Under the pieces are notes generated by a model, which was given only the letters and a program-made list of their open reading frames with translations, ran no database searches and was not told the DNA's origin. The position numbers and the translations under genes were made by a program. A stretch of DNA of 64,000 nucleotides from Azospirillum formosense (lineage in GTDB: Bacteria > Pseudomonadota > Alphaproteobacteria > Azospirillales > Azospirillaceae), in the NCBI RefSeq assembly GCF_040500525.1, contig NZ_CP159402.1:1549501-1613500 (forward strand). The letters are read 5' to 3'. Of this stretch, positions 46,121-55,182 are shown piece by piece; the stretch's first letter is position 1, and every line of letters begins with the position of its first letter.

Positions 46121-48082
46121 ATGCGCATCCCGTCCCCGCGGGCGTCCCTCGTCTACCTGCACGACCTGACGATGACGGCCGTTTCCCTGGTTGTGGCGCT
46201 GTATCTGCGCGTGGGCCAGCAGGCGTTCGACGAATACAGAGACCCGCTGCTGACGGGCCTTCCCATCCTGGTGCTGATCGCAGCGGTGGTCTTCCGCCTC
46301 TCCGGCCTGTACCGCGGCATCTGGCGCTACGCCTCCGTTCCCGATCTGGCGCAGCTTCTGCGCGCGGTCACGATGGTGGTGCTGTGCTTCCTGGCGGTGA
46401 TGTTCCTGCTGACCCGGCTGGACTCCCTGCCGCGCTCCCTGCCGGTGATCCTGTGGTTCGTGCAGCTCGTCCTGCTGGGCGGGCCGCGCTTCGCCTACCG
46501 GCTTATCAAAGACCGCCGTCTCGGCCTCCACGATCCGGCCTCGGGGGGCGTTCCGCGCATCCCGGTGCTTCTGCTCGGCGTCAGCGACGCGGCGGAGCTG
46601 TTCATCCGCTCGCTGGACCAGAACGCCGGCGCCGCCTACCGCGCGGTCGGCCTGCTGGACGACAAGAACCGGCGCATCGGCCACGCCATCCGCGGCGTGC
46701 CCGTTCTGGGCGGCCCCGACGACCTGCCCCGCGTGGTCGAGGAGTTGGCGCAGCGCGGCGACCGCCCGCAACGCCTGATCGTCGCCAAGGGCCAGGCCGA
46801 CGTGCCCGGCACCGTCCTGCGCGATCTTCTGGAGCAGGCGGAATCGCTCGGCCTGTCCATGGCCCGCCTGCCCAGCCTGACCGAGTTCAAGTCGGCGCTG
46901 GGCGAAGGCAAGATCGAGGTGCGCCCGATCGCGCTGGAGGACCTGCTGGGCCGGCCCCAGGCGGTTCTCAACCGCGGCGCCATCGCCAGTCTGGTGACCG
47001 GACGGCGCGTCGTGGTGACCGGCGCGGGGGGCACCATCGGCAGCGAGCTGGTGCGCCAGATCGCCGCCCTCGAACCGGAGACGCTGACCCTGGTCGATGC
47101 CGGGGAGTTCAACCTCTACAGCATCGAGATGGAGGTGCGGGAGCGCTTCCCCGCCCTGGCGCTCCAGGCGGTGATCGCCGACGTGCGCGACCGCGACCGC
47201 ATCTTCCGCCTGTTCCAGGCGCAGCGCCCGCACATGGTCTTCCACGCCGCCGCGCTGAAGCATGTGCCGCTGGTCGAGGCCAACCCGGCGGAAGGCGCGC
47301 TGACCAACGTCATCGGCACCCGCAACGTCGCCGACGCGGCGCGGGCCAACGGCTGCCAGGCGATGGTCCTGGTGTCCACCGACAAGGCGATCCGCCCGAC
47401 CAGCGTGATGGGCGCCACCAAGCGCTTCGCCGAATGCTATTGCCAGGCGCTGGACATGCTGCCGCCGCGAGACGGCAGCGAGACGGCCACCCGCTACATG
47501 ACCGTCCGCTTCGGCAACGTGCTGGGCTCCAGCGGGTCGGTGGTGCCGCTGTTCACCCGCCAGCTCGCCAAGGGCGGCCCGCTGACCGTCACCCACCCCG
47601 ACATGCGCCGCTACTTCATGACGGTGCGCGAGGCGGTGGAGCTGGTGCTCCAGGCCTCGGCCCACGGCGTCGCCCGCGCGGAGGAGCGCGGCAAGGTGCT
47701 GGTGCTCGACATGGGCGAGCCGGTGAAGATCGTCGACCTCGCGCGGCAGATGATCCGGCTGGCCGGCTACCGGCCCGGCGAGGACATCAAGATCGAGTTC
47801 ACCGGCCTGCGCCCCGGCGAGAAGCTGTTCGAGGAGATCCTGACCTCGGCGGAGGCGCCGTCGCGCACCGAGGCCGACGGCGTGTTCCTCGCCTCGCCGC
47901 GGGTCATCGACTACGCCCTCATCAACCGCGCCCTGGGCGAGCTGCAGACGGCGGCGCGGGCCGGCGATGCCGAGCGGGTGATGACGATCCTCTCCAACAT
48001 CGTCCCCGACTTCCGCGCCGAGGCCGTCCTCCCGCCGCCCAGCGCCTTCGGAGGCACCTCGGGCGAGGCCGGCGCCGGCTGA
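46121..48082 (+). CDS. membrane-bound UDP-sugar C6 dehydratase (WbpM/CapD family)
   Basis: 653 aa. Four membrane segments in the first roughly 130 residues, a CoA-binding-like Rossmann domain (IPVLLLGVSDAAELF), then the SDR domain with VVVTGAGGTIGSELVRQ and AALKHVPLVEANP. In PTSVMGATKRFAE a Met replaces the usual catalytic Tyr, as in WbpM/PglF enzymes. These make UDP-4-keto-6-deoxy sugars from UDP-GlcNAc. Last gene of the polysaccharide cluster; a terminator follows. Confidence 0.9.
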   Translation: MRIPSPRASLVYLHDLTMTAVSLVVALYLRVGQQAFDEYRDPLLTGLPILVLIAAVVFRLSGLYRGIWRYASVPDLAQLLRAVTMVVLCFLAVMFLLTRLDSLPRSLPVILWFVQLVLLGGPRFAYRLIKDRRLGLHDPASGGVPRIPVLLLGVSDAAELFIRSLDQNAGAAYRAVGLLDDKNRRIGHAIRGVPVLGGPDDLPRVVEELAQRGDRPQRLIVAKGQADVPGTVLRDLLEQAESLGLSMARLPSLTEFKSALGEGKIEVRPIALEDLLGRPQAVLNRGAIASLVTGRRVVVTGAGGTIGSELVRQIAALEPETLTLVDAGEFNLYSIEMEVRERFPALALQAVIADVRDRDRIFRLFQAQRPHMVFHAAALKHVPLVEANPAEGALTNVIGTRNVADAARANGCQAMVLVSTDKAIRPTSVMGATKRFAECYCQALDMLPPRDGSETATRYMTVRFGNVLGSSGSVVPLFTRQLAKGGPLTVTHPDMRRYFMTVREAVELVLQASAHGVARAEERGKVLVLDMGEPVKIVDLARQMIRLAGYRPGEDIKIEFTGLRPGEKLFEEILTSAEAPSRTEADGVFLASPRVIDYALINRALGELQTAARAGDAERVMTILSNIVPDFRAEAVLPPPSAFGGTSGEAGAG

Positions 48083-48130
48083 CCGACGGGAACAAAGGCG
48101 CGATCCCGGACGTGTTCCCGGGGGTGTTCA

Positions 48131-48161
48131 TGGGCGGGGATTTCCCCGCCCATTTTTCTTT
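48131..48161 (+). terminator. rho-independent terminator of the polysaccharide cluster
   Basis: Perfect stem TGGGCGGGG (48131-48139) / CCCCGCCCA (48144-48152) with loop ATTT, followed by TTTTTCTTT. Confidence 0.9.
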
Positions 48162-48182
48162 GCCGAAATGGCACTTACCCGC

Positions 48183-48211
48183 TTGCATCGCGGCAAAGCC
48201 TGTGGCATAAC
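48183..48211 (+). promoter_or_regulatory. candidate sigma-70 promoter of tRNA-Thr
   Basis: TTGCAT (48183-48188) and CATAAC (48206-48211) with ideal 17-bp spacing, about 55 bases before the mature tRNA. Confidence 0.65.
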
Positions 48212-48269
48212 CCGCGCCACTTCGACGGTTGGCCGCAAGTTCTTCCCGGCCAGCATCACCGTCCCGGCG

Positions 48270-48344
<75 letters not shown>

Positions 48345-48417
48345 CCTCCCCCTTCATCATTTCTTCGAGAATGCTCAAGCGCAGCCGTTTCCCGGCTTGC
48401 GTGGCTTTTTGCGTTCT

Positions 48418-48520
48418 GCCCCCTCCCTACCCCTCCCCCGCTTCGCAGGGGAGGGAACGGATGCCGCTTCGCATAAGGCCCCCTCCCCTGCGAAGCGGGG
48501 GAGGATCGGGGTGGGGGGCA
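48418..48520. repeat. inverted pair of GC-rich palindromic intergenic repeats
   Basis: Copies at 48418-48455 (CCCTCCCCCGCTTCGCAGGGGAGGG core) and 48479-48520 (CCCTCCCCTGCGAAGCGGGGGAGG core) face each other across 23 bases. Same family and arrangement as 10056-10159. Between tRNA-Thr and the pal terminator there is no gene. Confidence 0.85.
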
Positions 48521-48565
48521 AGGTCTCGCCAGGCTCAAAGCCCCTCCCCCGACGCCCCAAACGAA

Positions 48566-48599
48566 AAACGCCGCCCCGGATTGCTCCGGAGCGGCGTTT
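48566..48599 (-). terminator. rho-independent terminator of pal
   Basis: Stem AAACGCCGC (48566-48574) / GCGGCGTTT (48591-48599), continued inside by CCGGA/TCCGG after one mismatch, loop TTGC. On the minus strand a T-rich tract follows (complement of 48561-48568). Confidence 0.85.
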
Positions 48600-48626
48600 C
48601 CGTTGGAACCCGGACGGGCGCCGTCG

Positions 48627-49103
48627 TTAGTCGACGACGGTCACGCCACGGCGGTTCTGCGCCCAGGAGGCCTCGTTCGAGCCGAGGACCGCCGGCTTCT
48701 CCTTGCCGTAGGAGATGACCTTGACGCGCGAGGCGTTGATGCCGCCGGCGACGAGGTAGTTCTTCACCGAGTTGGCGCGGCGCTCGCCCAGGGCGAGGTT
48801 GTACTCGCGGGTGCCGCGCTCGTCAGCGTGGCCTTCGATGGTCACGGTGACGTTCGGGTACTGCTTCAGCCAGGAAGCCTGACGGTCCAGGGTGGCGCGA
48901 GCCTCCGGAGCCAGGTCGTAGCGGTCGAGACCGAAGAACACGCGGTCGCCGACGTTGACGACCAGGTCTTCCTGCGAGCCCGGACGGATCTGGCTGGACG
49001 TGGCGGCGCCCGTGGCGTTGGCGTTGCCGGCATCCTTCGGAGCGGTTTCGCAAGCGGCAACCAGAGCGACGGCGGCGATCAGGCTCAGATACTTGATACG
49101 CAT
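48627..49103 (-). CDS. pal: peptidoglycan-associated lipoprotein Pal
   Basis: 158-aa outer-membrane lipoprotein that ties the outer membrane to peptidoglycan. Lipobox VAAC (Cys18), then an OmpA-like domain with VFFGLDRYDLAPEARATLD, TIEGHADERGTREYNLALGE and RRANSVKNYL. ATG 49103 has AGGGGG upstream. Last gene of the Tol-Pal operon; terminator at 48566-48599. Confidence 0.96.
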   Translation of the reverse strand: MRIKYLSLIAAVALVAACETAPKDAGNANATGAATSSQIRPGSQEDLVVNVGDRVFFGLDRYDLAPEARATLDRQASWLKQYPNVTVTIEGHADERGTREYNLALGERRANSVKNYLVAGGINASRVKVISYGKEKPAVLGSNEASWAQNRRGVTVVD

Positions 49104-49251
49104 GTTAAATGACCCCCTAAGCGACACGATGTGTTTTGACCGGATTGTGGAGGAAGAACGCCGCCGACTTCCGCCAGACCCCGACGGAAGTACCGACCTC
49201 CGGCCTTCGTCTTGAGCGTCGTTCTTGCGCGCGCAAAATAGGGCTACTCCA

Positions 49252-50604
49252 CTAGGGAATCAAGGGCGACCATGCAGGATCGGAGCCGTCGAGCGGAGTG
49301 ATCACACGGCGTTCGTTTGCGCCGGTCACGTCGATCGTGTAGAGCTTCGCGCTTCGCCCGCGGCCATCGCCGGCCGGAACATCGCGGAAGAAGCTCAGCA
49401 CCCGGCCGTTCGGCGCCCAGGTCGGGCCTTCCACGTGGAACGACTCGGTCAGGATGCGCTCGCCGGTGCCGTCCGGACGGATCACGCCGAGCGCGAAGTT
49501 GCTGCCCCGCTGGCGGGTGAAGGCGATCAGGTCGCCGCGCGGCGACCACACCGGCGTGCCGTAGCGGCCCTCGCCGAAGGTCAGGCGCTTCGGCCCGGAG
49601 CCGTCCGCGTTCATGATGTAGAGCTGCTGGCTGCCGCCGCGGTCCGACTCGAAGACGATGCGCTGGCCGTCCGGCGAGTAGCTGGGACCGGTGTCGATTC
49701 CCGGCGAATCGGTGAGCTGGGTCTGGCGGCGCGTCCGCAGGTCCAGGGTGTAGATGTCGGTGTTGCCGTTCTGCGCCATGCTCATGATGACCTTGTTGCC
49801 GTCCGGCGAGAAGCGCGGGGCGAAGGTCATGCCGACGAAGTCGCCGAGGACTTCCTGGCGGCCGCTGTCGATGTTGAACAGGTACACGCGCGGCTTCTTG
49901 TTGAAGTACGACATGTACGTGATTTCCTGGGTCGCCGGCGAGAAGCGCGGCGTCAGGACCAGATTCTTGCCGTCGGTCAGGAACTGGTGGTTCTCACCGT
50001 CCTGGTCCATGATGGCGAGCTGCTTCTTGCGCGCGTTGGCCGGGCCGGATTCGGCCACATAGACGATGCGCGTGTCGAAGTAGCCCTCCTCGCCGGTCAG
50101 CCGCTTGTAGATGGCGTCGGCGACGATGTGGGCGATGCGTCGCCAGCTGTCGGCGGTCGCGGTGTAGCTCAGCCCCTGCATGTACTGGCCGGCGGCCACG
50201 TCCCACAGGCGGAAGTCGACCTTCATGCGGCCGTCGCCCATGGCGGTGGTGTTGCCGGCGACCAGCGCCTGGGCGCCGACGGCGCGCCAGTCCTGGTAGC
50301 GCGGCTCGCCGGAGCGGAGCTGGTCGGGGGTCTGCAGGAAGCCCTTGGGGTCAAGCGGCCGGAACAGGCCCGACCGCTCCAGATCGGCGGCGACCACCTT
50401 GGAAATGTCCGAGCCGACCTGCGCCTCGCGCCCGCCGGCACCGGCGAAGCTGGTGATGGCGATCGGCAGCGGCTCGACCACGCCCTTGGTGATGTCGATT
50501 CGCACCTCGGCGCGGGCCGGGGCGGGCGCCGCGACGCCGAGGGCGAGCAGCAGGGCGCCGGCGCAACCGGCGGCCTTCAGCAGGAGCCTCGTCTTCTTCG
50601 TCAT
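49252..50604 (-). CDS. tolB: Tol-Pal system beta-propeller protein TolB
   Basis: 450-aa periplasmic protein with a signal peptide (ending ARA-EVRI), an N-terminal alpha/beta domain and a six-bladed propeller with repeats such as [31 protein letters not shown] and [14 protein letters not shown]. It binds Pal and TolA. Start ATG 50604 lies 2 bases after the tolA stop. Confidence 0.96.
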   Translation of the reverse strand: MTKKTRLLLKAAGCAGALLLALGVAAPAPARAEVRIDITKGVVEPLPIAITSFAGAGGREAQVGSDISKVVAADLERSGLFRPLDPKGFLQTPDQLRSGEPRYQDWRAVGAQALVAGNTTAMGDGRMKVDFRLWDVAAGQYMQGLSYTATADSWRRIAHIVADAIYKRLTGEEGYFDTRIVYVAESGPANARKKQLAIMDQDGENHQFLTDGKNLVLTPRFSPATQEITYMSYFNKKPRVYLFNIDSGRQEVLGDFVGMTFAPRFSPDGNKVIMSMAQNGNTDIYTLDLRTRRQTQLTDSPGIDTGPSYSPDGQRIVFESDRGGSQQLYIMNADGSGPKRLTFGEGRYGTPVWSPRGDLIAFTRQRGSNFALGVIRPDGTGERILTESFHVEGPTWAPNGRVLSFFRDVPAGDGRGRSAKLYTIDVTGANERRVITPLDGSDPAWSPLIP

Positions 50605-50606
50605 CG

Positions 50607-51752
50607 TCAGAACATGTCCCTCGGGTCGAAATTGAACACGAAGTAACGCCACTCTTCATACCGGGCGGGCGTGAAGTCGCTGGAGAACTCGCTGATGGGC
50701 AGGGGGCTGGCCCGCTTCACCGCGCGCAGCGCGGCGTCGGCCGATGCCCGGAAGGCCGCGTCCGACATGTAGCGGGAGCGGTACCTCTCGTTGATCGTCG
50801 CGTTGAGGACCGAACCGTCGCGGCCCAGCTCAACGATGATCTCCACCTGCATGTTCCCGGCGTCCTTGCGGCCCGGGTCGAAGTTCCAGTTCTTGCTCAC
50901 CGCGCCGCGGATACCGTCGATGGCGCGGCCCGACGGCTTGAACGGCTTGTCGGGTCCGTTCACCGCCTTGGCCGCCCCTGATGGCGCCGCCGATGCGGCG
51001 GCCTGCTGGGTCGGCTTGGCGTCGGCCTTGCTCTCCGACGCCGCCGGCTTGGCCGGGGCGTTCTTCTGAACGTTCTTCAGAAGGTCGGCCAGCGCGTCGG
51101 TCTTCTCCGGCGGCTTTTCCGGCTTCTTCGGCTCGGCCTTCGGAGGCTCCGGCTTGGTCGGCTCGGGCTTCTTGGGCTCGGGCTTGGGCGGTTCCGGTTT
51201 GGCCGGTTCCGGCTTCGGCGGCTCGGGCTTCTTCGGCTCCGGCTTCGGGGGCTCGGGCTTGGGAGGCTCAGGCTTCGGCGGTTCCGGTTTGGGCGGCTCC
51301 GGCTTCGGGGGCTGCGGCTTCGGCTCCGGCTTGGGCTCGGGCGGCTTGACCACTGGGGCCGGCTCCGGATCGGGCGGCGGCGGGGGCGGAGTCGGCTTGG
51401 GCGGCGGCGGCGGTTCGCGCGCCGGGGGCGGCGTCACCTGGGCGACCTTGGGCGGCTCCGGAACCTTCGGCTCGGGCCGGGGCGGCGGCGGGGGCGGGGG
51501 CTCGCTGGCCGGCTCCGGCGGCGCGGGGGCCGGCGGGCTCGGCTTGGCCTCGGGGACCGGCGGCTTGGGAGCCGACGGCTTCGGCTCGCCCTTGTCGACG
51601 CGCGCGGCCTGGGTCACCTCGCCTATGTCCACGATCTCGATCGGGATGGACTCGGGGATGTCCAGCTTGCGATCGCTGGGCGGCATGCCGAGCACGAACA
51701 GCGCGACCAGCGCGACGTGCAGCGTTGCCGAGGCGATCAGGGGTTTGCGCAT
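50607..51752 (-). CDS. tolA: TolA (energy-transducing protein of the Tol-Pal system)
   Basis: 381 aa. One N-terminal membrane segment (about 6-23), a very long Pro/Glu/Lys-rich periplasmic spacer (about 55-217), then a C-terminal TonB/TolA-like domain (about 270-381: [36 protein letters not shown]). The helical spacer of E. coli TolA is replaced by PPKPE-type tandem repeats, making it more TonB-like. Position between tolR and tolB fixes the identity. Confidence 0.9.
   Translation of the reverse strand: MRKPLIASATLHVALVALFVLGMPPSDRKLDIPESIPIEIVDIGEVTQAARVDKGEPKPSAPKPPVPEAKPSPPAPAPPEPASEPPPPPPPRPEPKVPEPPKVAQVTPPPAREPPPPPKPTPPPPPPDPEPAPVVKPPEPKPEPKPQPPKPEPPKPEPPKPEPPKPEPPKPEPKKPEPPKPEPAKPEPPKPEPKKPEPTKPEPPKAEPKKPEKPPEKTDALADLLKNVQKNAPAKPAASESKADAKPTQQAAASAAPSGAAKAVNGPDKPFKPSGRAIDGIRGAVSKNWNFDPGRKDAGNMQVEIIVELGRDGSVLNATINERYRSRYMSDAAFRASADAALRAVKRASPLPISEFSSDFTPARYEEWRYFVFNFDPRDMF
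51102..51344. repeat. 15-bp-unit tandem coding repeat in tolA (PPKPE)
   Basis: Codes for residues 137-217 of TolA. The basic unit is five residues (PPKPE, with PKKPE and PAKPE variants), about 16 units, so the DNA repeats in 15-bp steps with small changes. Likely length-variable between strains through slippage. Confidence 0.85.
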
Positions 51753-51780
51753 GGGTCAGCCTTCAACTCGCCGTGGCGTC

Positions 51781-52263
51781 TCAGCGCTGCGCCGAGCCGC
51801 CGACGCGCGGCCCGGTGGCGCCCGGCCCGCTGGGCATCTCGGCGACCAGCCCGACCTTCTTGAAGCCGGCGGCGCTCATGGTGCCCATCACCTCCAGCAT
51901 CTTGCCGTAGGCGATCTTCGCGTCGCCGCGCACCAGGATGCGGGCGTCTGGGTTGTTGTTGGTCACGGCGATCAGCAGCGGCACCATGTTGGCCGTCTCG
52001 ACCGCCGTCTCCTGCACATAGACCCGGCCGTCGGACTGGACGGTCACGAACAGCGGGTCCTTCTGCGCCTCCAGCGGGGCGGCGTTGGTCTTCGGCAGAT
52101 CCACCGGCACGCCGACGGTCAGCAGCGGTGCCGCGACCATGAAGACGATCAGCAGCACCAGCATGACGTCGATGAAGGGCGTCATGTTGATGTCGGCCAT
52201 CGCGCGGTATCCGCGGCGGCGGCCCCGTCCGTGGCCGCCCTTTCCTGCGAGCTGGGCTCCCAT
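51781..52263 (-). CDS. tolR: TolR, inner-membrane protein of the Tol-Pal motor
   Basis: 160-aa ExbD/TolR protein. After a basic N-terminus, the single membrane segment has the proton-path Asp in MTPFIDVMLVLLIVFMVAAP; the periplasmic part has the DARILVRGDAKIAYGKMLEVM swap region. Starts 2 bases before the tolQ stop region, between tolQ and tolA. Confidence 0.96.
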   Translation of the reverse strand: MGAQLAGKGGHGRGRRRGYRAMADINMTPFIDVMLVLLIVFMVAAPLLTVGVPVDLPKTNAAPLEAQKDPLFVTVQSDGRVYVQETAVETANMVPLLIAVTNNNPDARILVRGDAKIAYGKMLEVMGTMSAAGFKKVGLVAEMPSGPGATGPRVGGSAQR

Positions 52264-52264
52264 G

Positions 52265-52987
52265 TCAGGCGGCTCCCCGCTCCTCGAGGTGGCGCGACAG
52301 GATCGCCGAGAACTCGCCCGAGAAGGTCTCCAGCCGGTCGGCGTAGCGGCCGAGGTCGGTGGTGAACTTGTTGTACGAGATCACGGCGGGGATGGCGGCC
52401 ACGAGACCCAGCGCCGTGGCGAACAGCGCCTCGGCGATGCCGGGGGCGACGACGGCGAGGCTGGTGTTGCCCGACGCGGCGATGGAGGTGAAGGAGTTCA
52501 TGATGCCCCACACCGTGCCGAACAGGCCGATGAAGGGGGCCGTCGAGCCAACCGACGCCAGGAAGGTCATGTAGCGCTCGGCGCGCAGCATCTCGCGCCC
52601 GATGGTCACCGACATGACGCGCTCGACCCGCTGCTGCAGCGAGCCCTTCATGGAGCCGATGCCGCGGTCGGCGGCGTGGCGCCACTCGCGCATTCCGGCG
52701 GCGAAGGTCGCCGACATCGGGTCGGCCGGGTTCTGGCCGATGCGGTCGTACAGGGCGTCCAGCGAGCCGCCGGACCAGAAGCTCTCCTCGAAGGCGTCCG
52801 CCTGCGCGTTGAGGCGGCGGATGCGCATCAGCTTCTCGATGATGATGGCCCAGCACCACACCGAGGCAACCAGCAGCATCAGCATCACGACCTTGACGAT
52901 CATGTCGGCCTGCCAGAACAGGCCCCACATCGTGATGTCGTGAGCCTTCGCCGCGGCCCCGACCACCTGGGCGGAATTCAGATCCAT
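52265..52987 (-). CDS. tolQ: TolQ, proton channel of the Tol-Pal motor
   Basis: 240-aa MotA/ExbB-type protein with three membrane segments; GSTAPFIGLFGTVWGIMNSF and EALFATALGLVAAIPAV are the conserved TM2/TM3 stretches. Powers outer-membrane constriction at division with TolR and TolA. Starts 6 bases after ybgC. Confidence 0.97.
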   Translation of the reverse strand: MDLNSAQVVGAAAKAHDITMWGLFWQADMIVKVVMLMLLVASVWCWAIIIEKLMRIRRLNAQADAFEESFWSGGSLDALYDRIGQNPADPMSATFAAGMREWRHAADRGIGSMKGSLQQRVERVMSVTIGREMLRAERYMTFLASVGSTAPFIGLFGTVWGIMNSFTSIAASGNTSLAVVAPGIAEALFATALGLVAAIPAVISYNKFTTDLGRYADRLETFSGEFSAILSRHLEERGAA

Positions 52988-52992
52988 CGCAG

Positions 52993-53472
52993 TCAGTCTC
53001 GCTTCTGCCTTTTGTACAAATCGATGAGCGCCTCGCGGACCGGCGCCGGAAGGCGCGCGGGACGTCCGGCCCGGTTACCGGTCAAATTGATCATCGCCAG
53101 CTGAATCACCGCCCGCGCGAGGTCACGGCCGTCGCGACGGGCAAGTTGTGCAACTGCGAAGGAGGCACCGCCGGTATCGGTGATTCGCGTCACCACTTCA
53201 AGCGTATCCTCGAGCTTTGCGGGAGCGACAAAATCGATCTCCGCCCGTCGTACCGCAAATGACACACCGTCGCTTTCGGCCAGCCCGGCGTTGGTGAATC
53301 CGGTCAGCCGCAGCATCTCGGTGCGCGCCCGCTCGAAGAAGCGCAGGTAGTTGGCGTGATAGACCAGACCCCCGGCGTCCGTGTCCTCGTAGTAGACCCG
53401 CAAGCGCAGCCTGTGCTGCGCGTTCTCGTCAAACCAGCCCGAAAGATTTGCCGTCCCGGCATCGTCAGACAT
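52993..53472 (-). CDS. ybgC: tol-pal system-associated acyl-CoA thioesterase YbgC
   Basis: 159-aa hotdog-fold thioesterase. [21 protein letters not shown] contains the catalytic Asp in the motif shared with 4-hydroxybenzoyl-CoA thioesterases. Overlaps ruvB by 8 bases and precedes tolQ, the usual order. Confidence 0.95.
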   Translation of the reverse strand: MSDDAGTANLSGWFDENAQHRLRLRVYYEDTDAGGLVYHANYLRFFERARTEMLRLTGFTNAGLAESDGVSFAVRRAEIDFVAPAKLEDTLEVVTRITDTGGASFAVAQLARRDGRDLARAVIQLAMINLTGNRAGRPARLPAPVREALIDLYKRQKRD

Positions 53473-54556
53473 CGCCGTCCTCCGGGTCCGGGTTGGCCTC
53501 CGACAGCCGGTCCAGCAGGTCGAACTGCCGCGTCGGCGCCGACGGCGGGTTGAGACCCAGATAGCGGAAGCCCTGGTCGGTCAGCATGCGCCCGCGCGGG
53601 GTCCGCTGCAGGAAGCCCTGCTGGATCAGGTAGGGTTCCACCACCTCCTCCAGCACGTCGCGCTGCTCGCCGAGCGCGGCGCCCAGCGTGTCCACGCCCA
53701 CCGGGCCGCCGTTGTAGTTGTTGGCGATGATGCCGAGATAGCGCCGGTCCATGCTGTCGAGGCCGAGCCGGTCGACCTCCAGCCGGGTCAGGGCGGCGTC
53801 GGCGATGCGCGCGTCCACCTCCGGCACGCCGGCCACCGAGGCGAAGTCGCGCACCCTGCGCAGCAGCCGCCCCGACACGCGCGGCGTCCCGCGCGACCGG
53901 TTGGCGATCTCCCGCGCCCCTTCCGGGGTGATGAGCATGTTGAACACGGCCGCGGCGCGGCGGACGATCAGCTCCAGCTCGTCCGGCTCGTAGAACTGCA
54001 GCCGCACGGGAATGCCGAACCGTTCGCGCAGCGGGCGCGTGATCAGCCCGGACCGGGTGGTGGCGCCGACCAGCGTGAAGGGCGGCAGGTCGATCCGGAT
54101 GGACCGTGCCGACGGGCCTTCGCCGATGATGAGGTCGAGCTGGAAATCCTCCATGGCGGGATAGAGCACCTCTTCCACGGCGGGATTAAGGCGATGAATC
54201 TCGTCGATGAAGAGGACGTCGTGCGGCTGCAGGTTGGTCAGCAGCGCGGCGAGGTCGCCGGCGCGCGCGATGACCGGGCCGGAGGTCGCGCGGAAGCCCA
54301 CCCCCAGCTCGCGCGAGACGATTTGGGCCAGCGTCGTCTTGCCCAGGCCGGGCGGCCCGAACAGCAGCACATGGTCCAGCGCCTCCCCGCGGGAGCGGGC
54401 GGCCTGGATGAAGATCGACAGGTTCTCGCGCGCCTGCCGCTGGCCGATGAACTCGGCGAGCGAGAGCGGGCGGATCGAGGCTTCGCCGGAGTCGCCGGCG
54501 CCCCGCCCCGGCTGCACCAGCCGGTCGGGATCGGAGCCGTTCTGGTCGGCGGTCAT
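53465..54556 (-). CDS. ruvB: Holliday junction branch migration ATPase RuvB
   Basis: 363-aa AAA+ motor. Walker [13 protein letters not shown], Walker [11 protein letters not shown], sensor 1 LVGATTRSG and the C-terminal winged helix ([18 protein letters not shown]). The start overlaps the ruvA stop (ATGA). With RuvA it moves Holliday junctions. Confidence 0.97.
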   Translation of the reverse strand: MTADQNGSDPDRLVQPGRGAGDSGEASIRPLSLAEFIGQRQARENLSIFIQAARSRGEALDHVLLFGPPGLGKTTLAQIVSRELGVGFRATSGPVIARAGDLAALLTNLQPHDVLFIDEIHRLNPAVEEVLYPAMEDFQLDLIIGEGPSARSIRIDLPPFTLVGATTRSGLITRPLRERFGIPVRLQFYEPDELELIVRRAAAVFNMLITPEGAREIANRSRGTPRVSGRLLRRVRDFASVAGVPEVDARIADAALTRLEVDRLGLDSMDRRYLGIIANNYNGGPVGVDTLGAALGEQRDVLEEVVEPYLIQQGFLQRTPRGRMLTDQGFRYLGLNPPSAPTRQFDLLDRLSEANPDPEDGDV

Positions 54557-55182
54557 TGGCTGAGTTCCTTAAGGCCATGGCGGATCAGCTCCGACACGCC
54601 GGCCCCGTCGCCCAGCTTGCGCCCGGCGGCCACGACGGCGCCGAACGCCTCCGACCGCCCGTAGCCGAGGTTGACGAGGGCCGAGACGGCATCCGCCATG
54701 ACCATGTTGTCGGGGCCGCCCGCCGTCGGCGCCGCCTTGCCGCCCGCCGCCGGAGCGGCGGAGGCCGAGGCGCCGAGGGTGAGGTTGCCCACCTTGTCCT
54801 TCAACTCGTTGACGATGCGCGCGGCCACCTTCGGCCCCACGCCGTCGGCGCGGGTGAGCGCCGTCTTGTCCTGCGCGGCGATGGCGCGGGTGAGCTGGTC
54901 GGGGTCGAGCACGCCGAGAATCGACAGGGCGAGGCGCGAGCCGACGCCCTGGATGGTGGTCAGCAGCCGGAACCAGTCGCGCTCGCCCGCATCGGCGAAG
55001 CCGTAGAGGGTGATCCGGTCGTCGCGGATGAAGGTCTCGACGACCAGCGCCCGCCGCTCCCCCACCGCCATGCGCGACAGCGTGCGGTTGGAGCAGGCGA
55101 CCTGGTAGCCGACCCCGTTGACGTCCACCACCACCCAGTCGGTCCCGACCGAATCCACGACACCGGTGAGCTTGGCGATCAT
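54553..55182 (-). CDS. ruvA: Holliday junction branch migration protein RuvA
   Basis: 209 aa. OB-fold domain ([20 protein letters not shown]), helix-hairpin-helix part ([16 protein letters not shown] and [18 protein letters not shown]), acidic/Ala-rich linker (about 140-160) and C-terminal domain III ([13 protein letters not shown]) that binds RuvB. Coupled by ATGA overlaps to the ruvC fusion upstream and ruvB downstream. Confidence 0.96.
   Translation of the reverse strand: MIAKLTGVVDSVGTDWVVVDVNGVGYQVACSNRTLSRMAVGERRALVVETFIRDDRITLYGFADAGERDWFRLLTTIQGVGSRLALSILGVLDPDQLTRAIAAQDKTALTRADGVGPKVAARIVNELKDKVGNLTLGASASAAPAAGGKAAPTAGGPDNMVMADAVSALVNLGYGRSEAFGAVVAAGRKLGDGAGVSELIRHGLKELSQ

Noticed and set aside
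51102..51344. regular repeats resembling a CRISPR array
   Set aside because: Unit is 15 bp without spacers and lies in frame in tolA as PPKPE codons.
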